Of a stretch of 64,000 bases of DNA, positions 23,192 through 34,700 are shown piece after piece; positions within the stretch are counted from its first letter, which is position 1; every line of letters starts with the position of its first letter. The stretch covers positions 92,603,598 to 92,667,597 of the forward strand of contig NC_133405.1 of assembly GCF_047511655.1 (NCBI RefSeq), in the 5' to 3' direction. Both the position numbers and the translations under genes were made by a program. This stretch comes from Castor canadensis. Its lineage: Eukaryota > Chordata > Mammalia > Rodentia > Castoridae. The notes under the pieces were generated by a model. That model saw only the letters and a program-made list of their open reading frames with translations. It was not told where the DNA came from and searched no databases.

Positions 23192-24659
23192 ACTCCATCA
23201 AATTAGTCATAGAGAAAGAGGTTCTAAGCAAGAAGTCCTTTACATTGTTCCATTGGTTTTGGAAAGAGGGAAAACTGAAGTTATGGGCCTTGTTCTCTTC
23301 CTAATTTTTAGACAGGAACCTCTGATCTGATGGTACCTTTTGCCTAAACTGAGAAGTAAGGTGATCAAGACGCCAGTTTATCTTGTGCTAGTGACAATTC
23401 AGAAGAGGGTGGGAGTTGCTAACAGAAAGAACCCAGCCCACCATTCTTGAAAACACTCTGAAATCCTTCCTTTCTCCTGTTGCCCTTCTACCGGGAAACA
23501 GTTCCCTGTGTATCAGACATGAAATACATCTCCCCAAACTCTGCCTAGTACTGAGACTCATATTGTCAGAACTGCAGGTCATTTAGCCAGTAAGTGCCAG
23601 ATCCAGGCATCCTCACCCCAGACCCACAGAAGCAGAATCTCCATGATAAATCTTGACTGGGTTCAAACTCTTTTACAGGTAACACACAGACAGTAAGAAG
23701 TGTGTGCTGTGTCACACAGAGAGTTAGGGTGGTGGTGGTGAATTTGGACTGAGGTTTACAACTGATGTTGGTGATCCTTGGTTGGCATTCCCCAGATACA
23801 ATTCTCAATGCTGCACTTGCACATAACAGGTGCTCAATAAATCTGTTGGGTAATTGAGTCGCAAAAGATTTGCTAATACAGTTAAGGGGAAAGGACATGA
23901 GTTTGGGAATTGGGAAGATCCTGATGTGGAAGACCACTGGCAAGCTTCAGTTTCCTTACTGAAAAATAACAATAATTACCTTGTGGGGTTGTCAGTGAAG
24001 AATAAATGAGATATACTAGTTAAAAGCTCTAACTGAACGCCTAACACCCCAAAGGCACTTAATATAAATGGTCGTGGTCACTAAGAGGTGGCAGAACAGA
24101 GTGGTAAGAACACAGATTCTAGAACCAGGCTGGTCCAGAACTTACATTTGTGATGCTGAAAGTCACTTTTCCTATTTCCTCATTGGTAGGATGAGGTTGT
24201 TGGTGAGGGTAAAGTAAGTCAATATACATAAAACTCTAAGAGTAGTGCCTGGCACAAGGAAGCAAGTGTGATATGTTAGCTTTCATGTTTCCTCCTTTGC
24301 ATTAGCCTTACCACAAGTGGCTAGAGAAATAAAAAAGAAAAAGTCCCTCAGTCACAAAAAAGAGGACACAGGTGTAGCCAGTAAAAACAGCCCATAGAAG
24401 CTATGGAAAGCCTTTCCATTGAACCTGTCAGGCCTCTTTGAACTGTTGTACCCTTTCTTTTCTGATTATGTGCTTCAGGTGTATGAACTGTGCCTCGTCC
24501 CCCCAAGGGCAGGTGTTCTGCCCCTTTCCCACCTCAGGTGTAAGGCTGGGCACCAGGGAAATGTCCACTCCATGGACAGTTTGCTGAGGGAATGACAAAG
24601 AGAAGGTGTCACTTCCAGGAACCCATGACCCCCCCCACAAAAAGAATGCCAAGCAAAGC
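23192..24659. other. Intergenic with MIR relics
   Basis: MIR-like pieces lie at about 23930-24070 (gcttcagtttccttactgaa) and 24075-24290 (gagtggtaagaacacagatt, agtagtgcctggcacaagga), both +. The rest is unassigned and could include more PHF8 3'UTR. Confidence 0.5.
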
Positions 24660-27101
24660 AATTGCCAAGATAAATCACTTTTATCTCTATAGGAAAGGGA
24701 GGATCTAAAAAAAATATAAATTACATTAGTAACACAACATAAGAAAAACAAGGGAAAAAACAACAGAGAAATCCAGATGATGCTACTCTAACCTATTTAT
24801 AAAAAGGCCCTGCATCAGAAATTCATAATCCTACCCACTTCTAAAAATATATTTAGACATGTACAGAAGCGGTGGGTTTGTTTTTAAATTGTTTGCTTTT
24901 TTGTAAAAATATATTAAAGGTGAATAGAAATCCTCTCTCCTTGCCCCCGCATCCCACCCCCAGCTCTTGCTGAGGATTAGAGATCAGAGGTAACTATCTC
25001 ACCATGTTCTATACCTTGGTTACTACCACTCCCAACCCCTCCCCAACTCACTTCACTTTAGAACCTGAAACATTAAAAGAACAAAAACAACAACAACAAA
25101 ACACACTAGCCTCTTTGGAAAAGCATAACTCTGAGGGTAAACTTGCTTTTCAATGGAAACAACACAAAACAGACAGGAGGCTCTGGGAACCCAACTAAAC
25201 TAAATGAACCCAGTCAAATGGAGGCTGGCTCCACAGAAACTTCTAATGAAGAAACAGGGGAAAGAGTCCCAGAATCAGGGGGATTTGCTAGCAATTAGCT
25301 GCCTTTGAAAGATCAAGAAGGGGTGTTAATGGGCAAAAGGGCTGGGGACAGCAGTCAGTGTCTAGTCAGGCAGTTACCTACACAAGGACAGAGGCTTCTC
25401 CTTGAAATCCCCAAGATAAGCAAAGCTGGGTAGAAAGGAGGGAAAGGGAGTAGGAAACTCATGTGCTGGGGGGAGGTAGCCAGGCTTTTTGCCTTTGGTG
25501 TGACTAGATGGAGGACTGCTTGGCCCCTGCGGTCCCCAAGGTAGAAAAAGCAAATGGGCTAAGGGGCTCCTGATTCCAAGGACAGTAGAGGTGGGTATAC
25601 TGAAAAAAGAAAGACAAAATACAGACACAAAGAAGACAAAGGAAGCCTCACAAATTCCCTGTGGCCTGCATGGTAGCTGTTAAATTCCCCAGAAGCATCA
25701 GGCAAGCTGGGGTGAGGTTGGAGTGCAAGATAGAGGACAAAGATATACTCCACTTGAGCAGTGCTAAAATGGGAGTGCGGGAGGAGGCATTCTCCATCAA
25801 GTCCAGATTGCCAGTGAGGCAAGACAAGAGGGAGGTGGGGGCACTGTCTGGACAATGGAAACAATCACAAAAGAAAAGAGCAGAGAACAGAGGGTCAGAT
25901 GGTCTGCTCCTTCACAGATGTGTGCCTCTTCTCCTAGACTTGGACTTGAGTGGCCTATCTGCACTCTGTTTGAACACTGACCAGTGGTCTGGAAGTACAA
26001 AGGCCTGGGGGTGAAGAAGCCAGTCCTGAGGTCTTCTTCAGACTAAGACCTCAGGTGGGGAAAGAAGCATGGAGATTCCCGATGAAAGACCCAGGGGTAG
26101 GCTATCCTGCCACACCCTCTCTGGAAGGTCAAGTCTGTGCTGTGTGGTATAGGTAGAGGGAGTGGGCTGTAGGGCCATGATTATATGCTTCAGTGGCAGG
26201 TGCTTTCAGGATTCTGGGAGATGGTATTTCACCTGCTGGAGCCCAAAACAGCCATACAGATAATGTTCTGCAGGACCTCAAAATACAGGCAAATCCCTAG
26301 AGATCATCATGGGGCAAGGGGTTTCATATGTAGTAAGTCAAAAGTAGCTTCTTCCAGTGGGCTACAAAGTCATAGTCAAAGGCTTGGGCATCTGTCCTCT
26401 CCCCATCTTGAAAAGTAATAGGAATCTCTTTTCTTCCCATGGGTAAGTGAAGTCAGCCTTTCTAGGCCACCTCTGGAGATGGCCCACAGTGGGGTGGGAA
26501 AGGGATAATGGGACCTCCTCTTCTTTTCCATGAAGTAATTGGCAAGAGGGGACAGAGACCACAGCCTTCTCCCAGGAACAAGCCTGAAGGTGGGGTACAT
26601 CCACTGGAGTTGGTGGACAAAGGGTGGGAATAGGAGGTGGGCAGGCTTCTAGAGTCAGGGCTGGAGTTGCAGACAATGTTGAGCACTGGGTCTCTCACCT
26701 CATGACCAAATATCAAGGGGCCCAGGCTCTCTTCATGCCTCTCCTCACTCTGCCTTCCAGATCTGGGGGATTGGGAACAAGAGTAAAGGACAACAAATGA
26801 AAGGGAAAGAGGTTGGAAGAGCAGAAAAGAGGGCTCTGGTCAGGTGGAAACCTCTCCCATTTTTACCTGCTACTCCAGGGAATGGAAAAGAAAGTAGGAT
26901 GTTCATAGGGGAAATGGGAAAGGGAGTAGGGAGAAGCAAGTGGAGTGGTCTGTGGGAGAGTCCATGCCTTTGGTCAGTCCCAAGAAAGCAGGACAGTGCG
27001 CCTCAGCACCTTGTCTGGGGCAGGCAGGATCCAGGAGTGCCCCGACAGTTGACAACGGAGAAGGCAATGGGGGTGAAGGGTGGGACACAAGGGTGCTTGG
27101 C
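24660..27101 (-). other. PHF8: Probable PHF8 3'UTR
   Basis: About 2.4 kb follow the PHF8 stop codon without any recognisable SINE, LINE or LTR, in sharp contrast to the flanks. MIR relics start just beyond, at about 24290 and below. Open frames here are short and unconvincing. I found no canonical AATAAA on the minus strand near the low-coordinate end. The only candidates are TATAAA (24802-24797) and AATATA near 24910, so the end is a guess. Confidence 0.5.
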
Positions 27102-27190
27102 TCACAGAAGTAGTTTGCCATTTCTGTGGATTTTCAGGATACGGCCGAGTCTCTGCTTTGCCGTGGCCAGGCCCTTTTTGGGACGCTTTC
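27102..27190 (-). CDS. PHF8: PHF8 last coding exon
   Basis: The acceptor cctttacag is followed by GA, which joins G| from the previous exon to make Gly. Then come [20 protein letters not shown] and HRNGKLLL, with TGA at 27104-27102. The basic C-terminal tail is essentially that of human PHF8. Summed with the seven upstream exons, the window encodes 447 residues without a frame break, roughly the last two fifths of a protein of about 1,060 residues in human. The 3'UTR continues into lower coordinates. Confidence 0.95.
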
Positions 27191-28119
27191 CTGTAAAGGA
27201 AGGGGAAAGTAAGTAAAGAGTATGACAAAGGCTTTACTGGCAACTCAAGCACCAACTGTCCTCAGGCCATTTCTCCTCTGTTTCTCTCTCCACAAAGTTT
27301 CTTCATCCTTAGGCCATACTGGGCAAGATACCTTCCTTAACTACCTCTACCCAGTACCACATGCCTTGGGTCTTCGTTCTCTGACTTGCTGCAGCAGCTG
27401 TAGACTTGCTGGTTATAGTTTGTCTAGTTTGTTTTCCCCACTAATTTATTTCTTTGGTCCCAATCATTTTCCTTCCCAAAATTCTGGAGATGAATGTGCT
27501 CTACATTCTCTTATCCTGACCACGAGGGTTGGACAACTGCTTGGTTAGTGTTTACAGCCCAGTGTCCCTGATGTTGCCATTCCTACAGCCTTGTTTCATT
27601 ATAAACCTCCATCCTCATCAATCCTCAATATCATACCAACCTCAATGTCCTTAGGCTGCATATTCTAGGACTGGACTTTGAGGGTCAATGTAGGGCAAAG
27701 GAGCACTTGAGTTCTCTAACTCTTTCTTGCCTCTTTTTCTCTCCCCATATCAAATCACCTCCCATATCCTATTTGACTGTCTCCATATTCAGTTTATCCC
27801 TTTGCTCTCCATTAACTCAGCCAGAGCTCCCATCTTTCTTCATTCTTCCTGAATATATATATATGTGCTTCCTTCCTACATTTCCCATTCTTGTCTACCC
27901 TCCACTCTGGGCACGAGACAGATCTTTTTAAACCTAAACCTGATCTTGTCTTCTCCACTTAAAATCAGTCAATACCTCTCCTTGGCCCACAAGTTCAAGT
28001 ATAAGCACCTTAATTTGGCCTTCAGTGTCCCTCTTCAGTGTTCTCATGTACTAGAGCAGTCAGGGTTTACAGCAGATGGCTCTAAGATCCCTCATTTCTA
28101 TCATCATATACCCATATAC
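27191..28119 (-). other. PHF8: PHF8 last intron (L2-like content)
   Basis: The intron is 929 bp. The part at about 27840-28060 resembles an L2 LINE on the + strand, with the old phrasing around gatcttgtcttctccactta and aatttggccttcagtgtccc. The rest is unremarkable. Confidence 0.6.
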
Positions 28120-28456
28120 CTTGTCCTGCCTGATTGCTCTGGGAGCCAACTGAAGGGCGCCGCTGGGTCAAGAAGACGCCGGGGGCCATAGGTGTGGTGC
28201 TGCGATTTGCCTGGGCCATGCCAAAGGCATTAGGACGAGCAGTGTACTCATGGTCAGCAAGACTTCCTGATACAGCCTCTTGTTTAGGCTCAGGAGGAGG
28301 CAGGGGTGAGGAGGAGGCAAGAGGCTGGGGTGTTGCAGCCAGTGTTGGGGCTGGTATTGTCACACTGAGATTGGCGTCTTGAGGGCGAGGTTGTTCTACC
28401 TCCTTCAGCAAAGGCTTCTTCTTGATGTATTTTTTCTTTTGGGCCTTCTGAAGCTC
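28120..28456 (-). CDS. PHF8: PHF8 coding exon G
   Basis: This 337-bp exon has 112 codons plus G. The acceptor is gtgtttcag and the donor is GTATAT. It encodes [20 protein letters not shown] (strongly basic), then a Pro/Ala/Thr-rich stretch with [12 protein letters not shown], then [40 protein letters not shown] and [10 protein letters not shown]. This agrees closely with human PHF8 near its C-terminus. The 929-bp intron that follows carries L2-like sequence. Reading through the donor would add a few residues ([12 protein letters not shown]) before a stop. Confidence 0.96.
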
Positions 28457-29004
28457 CTGAAACACAAGCCAAGTGGGAGGGGAAATTCAGGAATGGAGAA
28501 AAGAAAAGAGAATTTCCCAGAAAATGAATCAGACAATTGTTAATATAGTCCTGCAACCTGCCTCTCCCCACTCCCACCAAGTCTAGGCTGTACATACAAA
28601 CAACACAAAAATCTTTCCAGTACCTGAGGTAATCTCCTTGGTATCATCCATCCTTAAGTCATCACTGCCACTTAACAGAGAACTTAACAAGAGAACTATA
28701 AATGGGTTTGGAGATTTGGGTTTTGGTCCTAGCACTGCCACTAATTAAGGTGGACCATGGACACTTCTAAAAATAAATTTAGACCAGAAGCTGAGGCACT
28801 TGACGAACTTTATACACTTTATCTTATTTAATTCTCATAATAGTCCTAAGAAGAAAAACCCTCATCTTATAGATAAGAAAACTGAGGTACAGGGATATTA
28901 AGCAACTTGAGCTCAAAGTCTCACGAGTGAAAAGTAGTCTGATCCAGTACTTAACCAGATCTACTTAAAGATACATCCTGCAAACTTCTCAAAATGAAAC
29001 ATCT

Positions 29005-29240
29005 GAGAGTAGATTGTTAGCTTTGGAATGAGATGAACCTGAGTTCAAATCCAGGCATGTGCTCCCTAAATTGGATGCCTGGTCAAAGTTTCTAATCTTT
29101 CTGAATCTCAGCTGTCTCATCTGTAAAATGGGTAAAACAATATCTATTCAGGGTTGTTGGAAAGATTAAATAAAATAATGATGTAAAAATACATAGTACA
29201 TGGCAGCAACTCAACAAGTGGTAAATTATTATTCTATCTT
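29005..29240 (+). mobile_element. MIR SINE
   Basis: Near full length: gagttcaaatccaggcatgt, tctcatctgtaaaatgggta, gggttgttggaaagattaaa. Confidence 0.8.
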
Positions 29241-29988
29241 TATTTCTTACAATTGCTTTTATTCCTCTTGCTGGTCTTTTTCTTCTAACAGAGGACTTGA
29301 CAATCTTCCAACTCACTGGGTCTAAAAACCTCAATTTTGGATGGGACAGATCACTAAGGAGTTGTGTCACTTCTCCCAACATCTTGAATTTCATCCATCC
29401 ATTGCTCTATGGCTCTACTATCCACTGCATAGTGGGTGCCTGTATAATGGGCATCTGGGGTCCTAAGAACTTGGAAAAATGGTACTGAGAGCACATGAAT
29501 GACTTCACCTTCCAAAATGCTACACAGCCACAAGGAAACTATGTCAAAAAAAAGTTAAGTCACTTTCCCAAGGCTACAGGCCCAATAAGTGGCCAAGCTG
29601 GGATTCAAGCCCAAGCCATGTGGTTTCAGACTCTGTTCTTTCAGCCACACCATACCAGGAATCTATTCTCTCATCCATATCAAGAATAACATTTCTGTTC
29701 CCTTTTCTTGTTTGAACCCAGAAATTATCTCTTCATATCTAGATCACTTATCCTGCATTTTCCTATCTTTGCTGCCCATCTCTTTTGCATGTACATGACA
29801 CATAGACTATCTTATGACAGGACTACTTTCACCTTGCCAATTTCCTTGTTCAAAAAGCTGTTAGCATGTGCCCACCCAAGTTCAAACTTTCTGGCTTGGC
29901 ATTCATGGTCTTTCTACTGTTTAGCCAACCCATAATGATAATGATGCAAAGCTAACATGCCTATTGTATCCAGTGCCATTCTAAGAGC

Positions 29989-29989
<1 letters not shown>

Positions 29990-30024
<35 letters not shown>

Positions 30025-30051
30025 ATGTGTGCGCACACACACAGACACACA
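29990..30051. repeat. (TG)n microsatellite with CA end
   Basis: TG run followed by gcatgtgtgcgcacacacac, a short inverted TG/CA arrangement with Z-DNA potential. Confidence 0.93.
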
Positions 30052-31926
30052 GTTTCATTTAATACTAAAACAAAGTTTGTGAGGAAATTAAGGCAAAGAG
30101 AAATTAAATAACTTATCTGTTAGGATTCAAAGTCAGGTAGGTAGGCTGGCTTCAAAATCCAATCTTTTAACTATTACTTGTTTTACTCCATCACCCAACA
30201 TGAAGCCTCCAATTCAGAAAGTTCTCCTCATTCGTATTCATTTGCTCACTCAAACACTGACTAAACACATGTGCTTACCAGAGTAGGCATACCAAGTTAA
30301 ATATATTCCCACTCTTAAAGCATTTAGAGTTTAATAAAGGACATGACAAAACATAATTATGATCATAGAGAATGATATGGAACATAGAAGGCCAGTGAAA
30401 TAAAGTGGTGGTAGGTGGTATGAAGAGTGTTAGGTAAGGCATCAGAATGGCATGATTCCCAACTAGCAGAAGGAAAGGCTTGTGCAAAGCCACAAGGGCG
30501 TGAGACAATCTGATGAATGGAGTGAACAATGAGTACTATAGAGCAGTATGGCAGGCATAAAGGATGTGCACTGAGGGTTAACTGGCAGGAGGTCATTGAT
30601 TAGAGATCAAATAAAGAGGGCCTTGTGTGCAGTACCAAGGAATGCCCTTTTCCTGGAATGCCTCCCTGTCCCCTATCAAATTTAGCCTGCAAAAGCCTTC
30701 CCCAATTTCAAAATCTTTTCTTTGAGGTAATCTCTGATCAACCCAAATAGAAGTCACTCCTTAGAAGGCACTAAGAATAGTTTTCATACATTTAATTAAC
30801 TTATCTGTTTATTTAAAGCAGTAGCATCCCTTTTTTTCAAGTTACATCTTACATGGCACTGGGATATACATAACAGAAATTCTAAGTCAAAGAAGGACCA
30901 CCTGACCTACTTTGACCTCTGCTGGCTCCCAACAATAGCCTCCAAGACATTTCTAAGAAATTCTACAGCTCCATAGAATACAGTATGAAGAACATAATTC
31001 TATCAAATTTCATTTAAATAGGATGTAATTACTAAAATATATAAACATTTAACTATTTCATTTGATTTAAATATCAAGTTGCATGAAAATTTGAAGTTAG
31101 AGGATATGAGTTTGAATCTTGTCTCCTCCATTTACTGGCTGTCTTATTCTGGACTAGTCACTTAAAGTGAGCCTCATTTTCTTCACCTGTAAAATGACGA
31201 AAATATCACCTATTGAATAAGGCTATTGGGCATATTAACATTAGACATTATACATGGAAGCTCTTAACATAAAGCAAATGTTCAATAATGCTCTGTGCTG
31301 TAGGATATAGCATGAAGAGCTAAGGGGAATACTGATAAAGAACTCCAAATGCTCCTAGGATTTCTGAGCACATTACATATGTTAAAGAACTTTATAAACT
31401 GTAATGGAAAGAAGTAAAATTGATTCTAGTGAAGGTGACTCTTTAGGACAAAAAAACCCCAGAGTGGGTAACATCTTGAGAAATCAGGAGATGAAGATCA
31501 AGGTAACATTATTTGCTAAACAGGACAAGAGAAACTTTATAATAGATCAAATTCCAATGCTGGTAGATGGCTGACAACTTAAGTGTACTCAGCTGAATCA
31601 CTTCCTCAGGACTCTGAGGGCAAAGGACAGATCTTTCTATCTGGAGGGTTTTTTATGCCCTCAGAAAGGCAAGTGATAGTAAGGGCTTTTCTTTGGCCCC
31701 ATATTTTCTTTCATCCTAATTCATGTCAACTATATAACCTATGAAATATTTTGGCATAGAGCTGGAATATGACAAATGGGGGCGGCTAGGACACTACAAA
31801 ATAAAGATCAATGGTTACCAGAGATAATAGTGAGATCCTATCAGCCTGAAGGTCTGAGCTTTGAGGCTCTAAGTTAAACTGGGATAAGTAGCAGGGCCAA
31901 TGCAGTAGCAGCGTGTCAGCACTTAC

Positions 31927-32036
31927 CTGCTGGGCCAGCTTTGCAGCTGCTGCAGCCAAACCTGTCTCAATGGAGGCAACTCGGGTCCCCTCACGCACAG
32001 GACGGTCCTGCTTAGGTAGAGTTGGTGTCACACGGG
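31927..32036 (-). CDS. PHF8: PHF8 coding exon F
   Basis: This 110-bp exon runs from acceptor cttcccttgcag to donor GTAAGT. It encodes CC (completing Ala), then [36 protein letters not shown]. The Ala-rich stretch ([12 protein letters not shown]) is probably helical and continues into the next exon as ELQKAQKKK. An MST-type LTR lies upstream of it in the same intron, and an ID SINE with a clear target-site duplication sits just upstream of the acceptor (about 32117-32222). Confidence 0.95.
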
Positions 32037-32134
32037 CTGCAAGGGAAGGGAAACAGGATGAGGTGTCATTCCTTAAGACATTCAACTGCATGCCAACTAT
32101 ATTTTCTACCTCCAACTACCCCGAAGGTGGTCTT

Positions 32135-32204
32135 TTCTGGGGATTGAACCCAGGGCCTCATGCTTACTAGGCAAGCACTCTACCACTTGAGTCACATCCC
32201 CAGT
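32135..32204 (-). mobile_element. ID-like SINE with 18-bp duplication
   Basis: Flanked by taccccgaaggtggtctt (32117-32134) and taccccaaaggttgtctt (32205-32222), two mismatches apart, so the insertion is not recent. It lies about 80 bp upstream of the exon F acceptor. Confidence 0.88.
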
Positions 32205-32414
32205 TACCCCAAAGGTTGTCTTCATTGGTCTTCTACTTCTAGGTTTTCACAAAGTCGGATTCTGTTTCCCATGAGGTAAGAAGTGAATTTACATATGCTC
32301 AAAGCACACACTGATTCAAGGGTAAAACCTAGCTTTCCTGAACCAGCATTTAAAGTTGTTAATGATTTTTGTTCCTAGACTACCTACTTCCCCCAACCCT
32401 TATTTTCACACCTA

Positions 32415-32766
32415 CTGTTATGGTTTGAATGTCCCCTTCAAACTCATGTGGAAATTTAATTGCCACTTTAACAACCTTTAAGATGTAAATTATGTCATGA
32501 TGGCCCCATCCTGAGCAGATAAAAGTTGTTATTGTGGGAGTAGGTTAGTTACAAAAGGGTATTTCAGAGCTTTCTTCCCTCTCTCTTCTCATCATGTGAT
32601 GCCTTCTGCTTATGGGACGATGTAGCAAGGCCCTCATCAGGTGCATCATCATGTTCTTGGACTTCCCAGCCTCCAGAACCATAAGTCAAATACTATAAGC
32701 CATGTAAACTTCTATTGTTTAAAAAATCTACCCAGTCTGTGACATTCTGTTATAGCAGCATAAAAT
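32415..32766 (+). mobile_element. MaLR LTR (MST-type)
   Basis: Contains tatggtttgaatgtcccctt, cttggacttcccagcctcca and ctgttatagcagcataaaat, the typical start, middle and end. Confidence 0.85.
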
Positions 32767-32769
32767 GTT

Positions 32770-33120
32770 CCCAGCTTCTCCAGACAGACAGCTTATTACA
32801 CTTCCAGAGTATATACAGCTGTACAGCCAATCCTCTATCTCTATGTCTTCATCCTTACCATTCATACTGCCTAGAAGTATACTCTTCCCCTTTGCCTGCC
32901 TATTCAAAACCTGACCATCCTTCAAAAGTATGTTGAAAGCAATGTCCTATACAAAACCTCTAGGATATCTCAGGTCCCACTGATCTTTTCTCCCTCAGAA
33001 CTTACAATCTGTACAAGTTACTTGATATATGGTACATACAATCTTGTCTTATTTATGGTGATAGGTGTTATTTTGTCCAACCACCAGTCTATGAGTTTCT
33101 AAAGGAGACCATGTATAAAT
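32770..33120 (+). mobile_element. L2 LINE relic
   Basis: Diverged L2-like 3' sequence (cttacaatctgtacaagtta, ccaccagtctatgagtttct). Confidence 0.5.
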
Positions 33121-34129
33121 TGTTTTATAGTACCTCAACAACATTGAATCAAAATAGTTACTTATCTCACCTTTTCAATAGGAGGTATATTTCAGGAAAA
33201 TTAAATAGCCTGAGTGATGAGAGACAGTTCTTTTTTACAGAAGAATGCCACTTAATAAAGGTAGAAGGAATGACAGAACTAGAAAATCACAAGTTTTCAA
33301 GTCCTAATGAAACTGATTGTAGAGAGTTGGATATTCACATAGTACCAAAGTGTTAGTTCATAGACTACATGTTAATCTCAAAAAAACCTAACTATACAAT
33401 AGTGAAATCAGGAGATCACCATCTTAACTTAATATACTCAAGTAAGTACAGTACTGCTAATAGTGAGACATCATGACATCATGAGCCTCTTGATGGGGTG
33501 CAATAGGAAATTCACAGCATTAGCCGAGTTGTTAAAGATCTAAAATCAATTAAATCATACATACTCCTTCCAGAGTTTAGAGGAACAAGTGACATGATAC
33601 CATGAAAAAAAAGGAAATACTCTGCAAGATAACTGACCTGATCTCTTATAAAAAATAACATCATATGGAAGCAAACAGACAAATCTAGAAGGTGAGACAG
33701 GCTATAGGGGAATTATACCAGTTTCTACAAAAAACTTGCATGAAACAAAAAGGGTGACTATTCTAGTTTTAAGACTGTTAAAAGGCATGACAGTCAAATG
33801 GCAGTCAAATGGGAGTTCATTGTACTATTCTATTTTTAAAGTAAAAAGCTAATGTCACAGAAAACAAAAGGGTGGTGGTGGTGCTGACCTAGATTTTAAA
33901 ACTTATTGGCTGGTTAGTTATCATTATTATAAAGTAAAATTTTTAAATAAGCCATATGCAGATGCTAAAACAGTTAACTTAGGAAGCTGAAGTTCTTTCT
34001 TTAAAGGTGACATTTTATTTGCTTAAGTCTTGATCCAAAGCAAATCTAGGAAAAATTTTAATGCATAATTTTGGGTCATGGATACTTGGGCATCCGACAC
34101 TGTTCTCTATAGTTTTGTACATGTGGTGG

Positions 34130-34700
34130 TTTAAAAATATAGCTCCGAATCCTTCAAAACCTTTTCTACTGATAGGAGTCTATGTGCCCCCATTGAATCA
34201 GGACTCATTTGTAGACTATAGTAGAAGTGACACCATGTGACTTCTAAGGCTATGTCAGAAGAGACAATTTCAATTTCTTAATGTCTTGCTAGAACACTCA
34301 TGCTTGGAGATGTGAGCTTAAATCACATTTAAGAAGTGTGATTATCTCTTTTTTTTGGTGGTACTGGGGCTTGAATTCAGGGCCTCACACTTGCTAGGCA
34401 CGTGCTCTACCACTTGAGCCACTCTGTCAGCCCAAAAAGTGTGATTATCTTGAGGTCACCTGGCAATGAGAAAGCTAGTCACATGGAGAGAAAACATGAT
34501 AATACTTTTACTCTTTGAGTCCTCCCAGGCTAGGTACCAGATATGTAAATGACTTCAGATTATTCAAATTCCTGGCCACCAGATCACCTCCAGCCTTTAA
34601 AGTTTTTCCAGCTGAGGCTTCAAACATCTGGAGTAGAGACAATCTGGCCCCACTATACCCTTTCCAAATTTCTGGCCCAAAGAATAAATGAACATGAAAA
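34130..34700 (+). mobile_element. Old MLT1-like LTR split by a SINE
   Basis: Sequence with ctggccaccagatcacctcc and cccaaagaataaatgaac resembles an old MaLR LTR. An ID SINE interrupts it. Confidence 0.45.
34348..34436 (-). mobile_element. ID-like SINE with perfect 14-bp duplication
   Basis: AAGTGTGATTATCT occurs at 34334-34347 and 34437-34450. T-run 5' end, then ggtggtactggggcttgaat. Confidence 0.93.

Larger units (their letters stand above)
28457..31926 (-). other. PHF8: PHF8 intron between exons F and G
   Basis: Holds ancient repeats: a gaggaaactgaggc-type relic (28785-28960), MIR + (29005-29240), a (TG)n tract, L2 + (30640-30830) and MIR + (31085-31290). There is notably no B1 or ID SINE in this 3.5 kb. 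Confidence 0.65.

Noticed and set aside
25374..27255. Several 60-140 codon frames in the PHF8 3'UTR
   Set aside because: Overlapping frames on both strands without motif or conservation evidence; best explained by the moderate GC content of the UTR.
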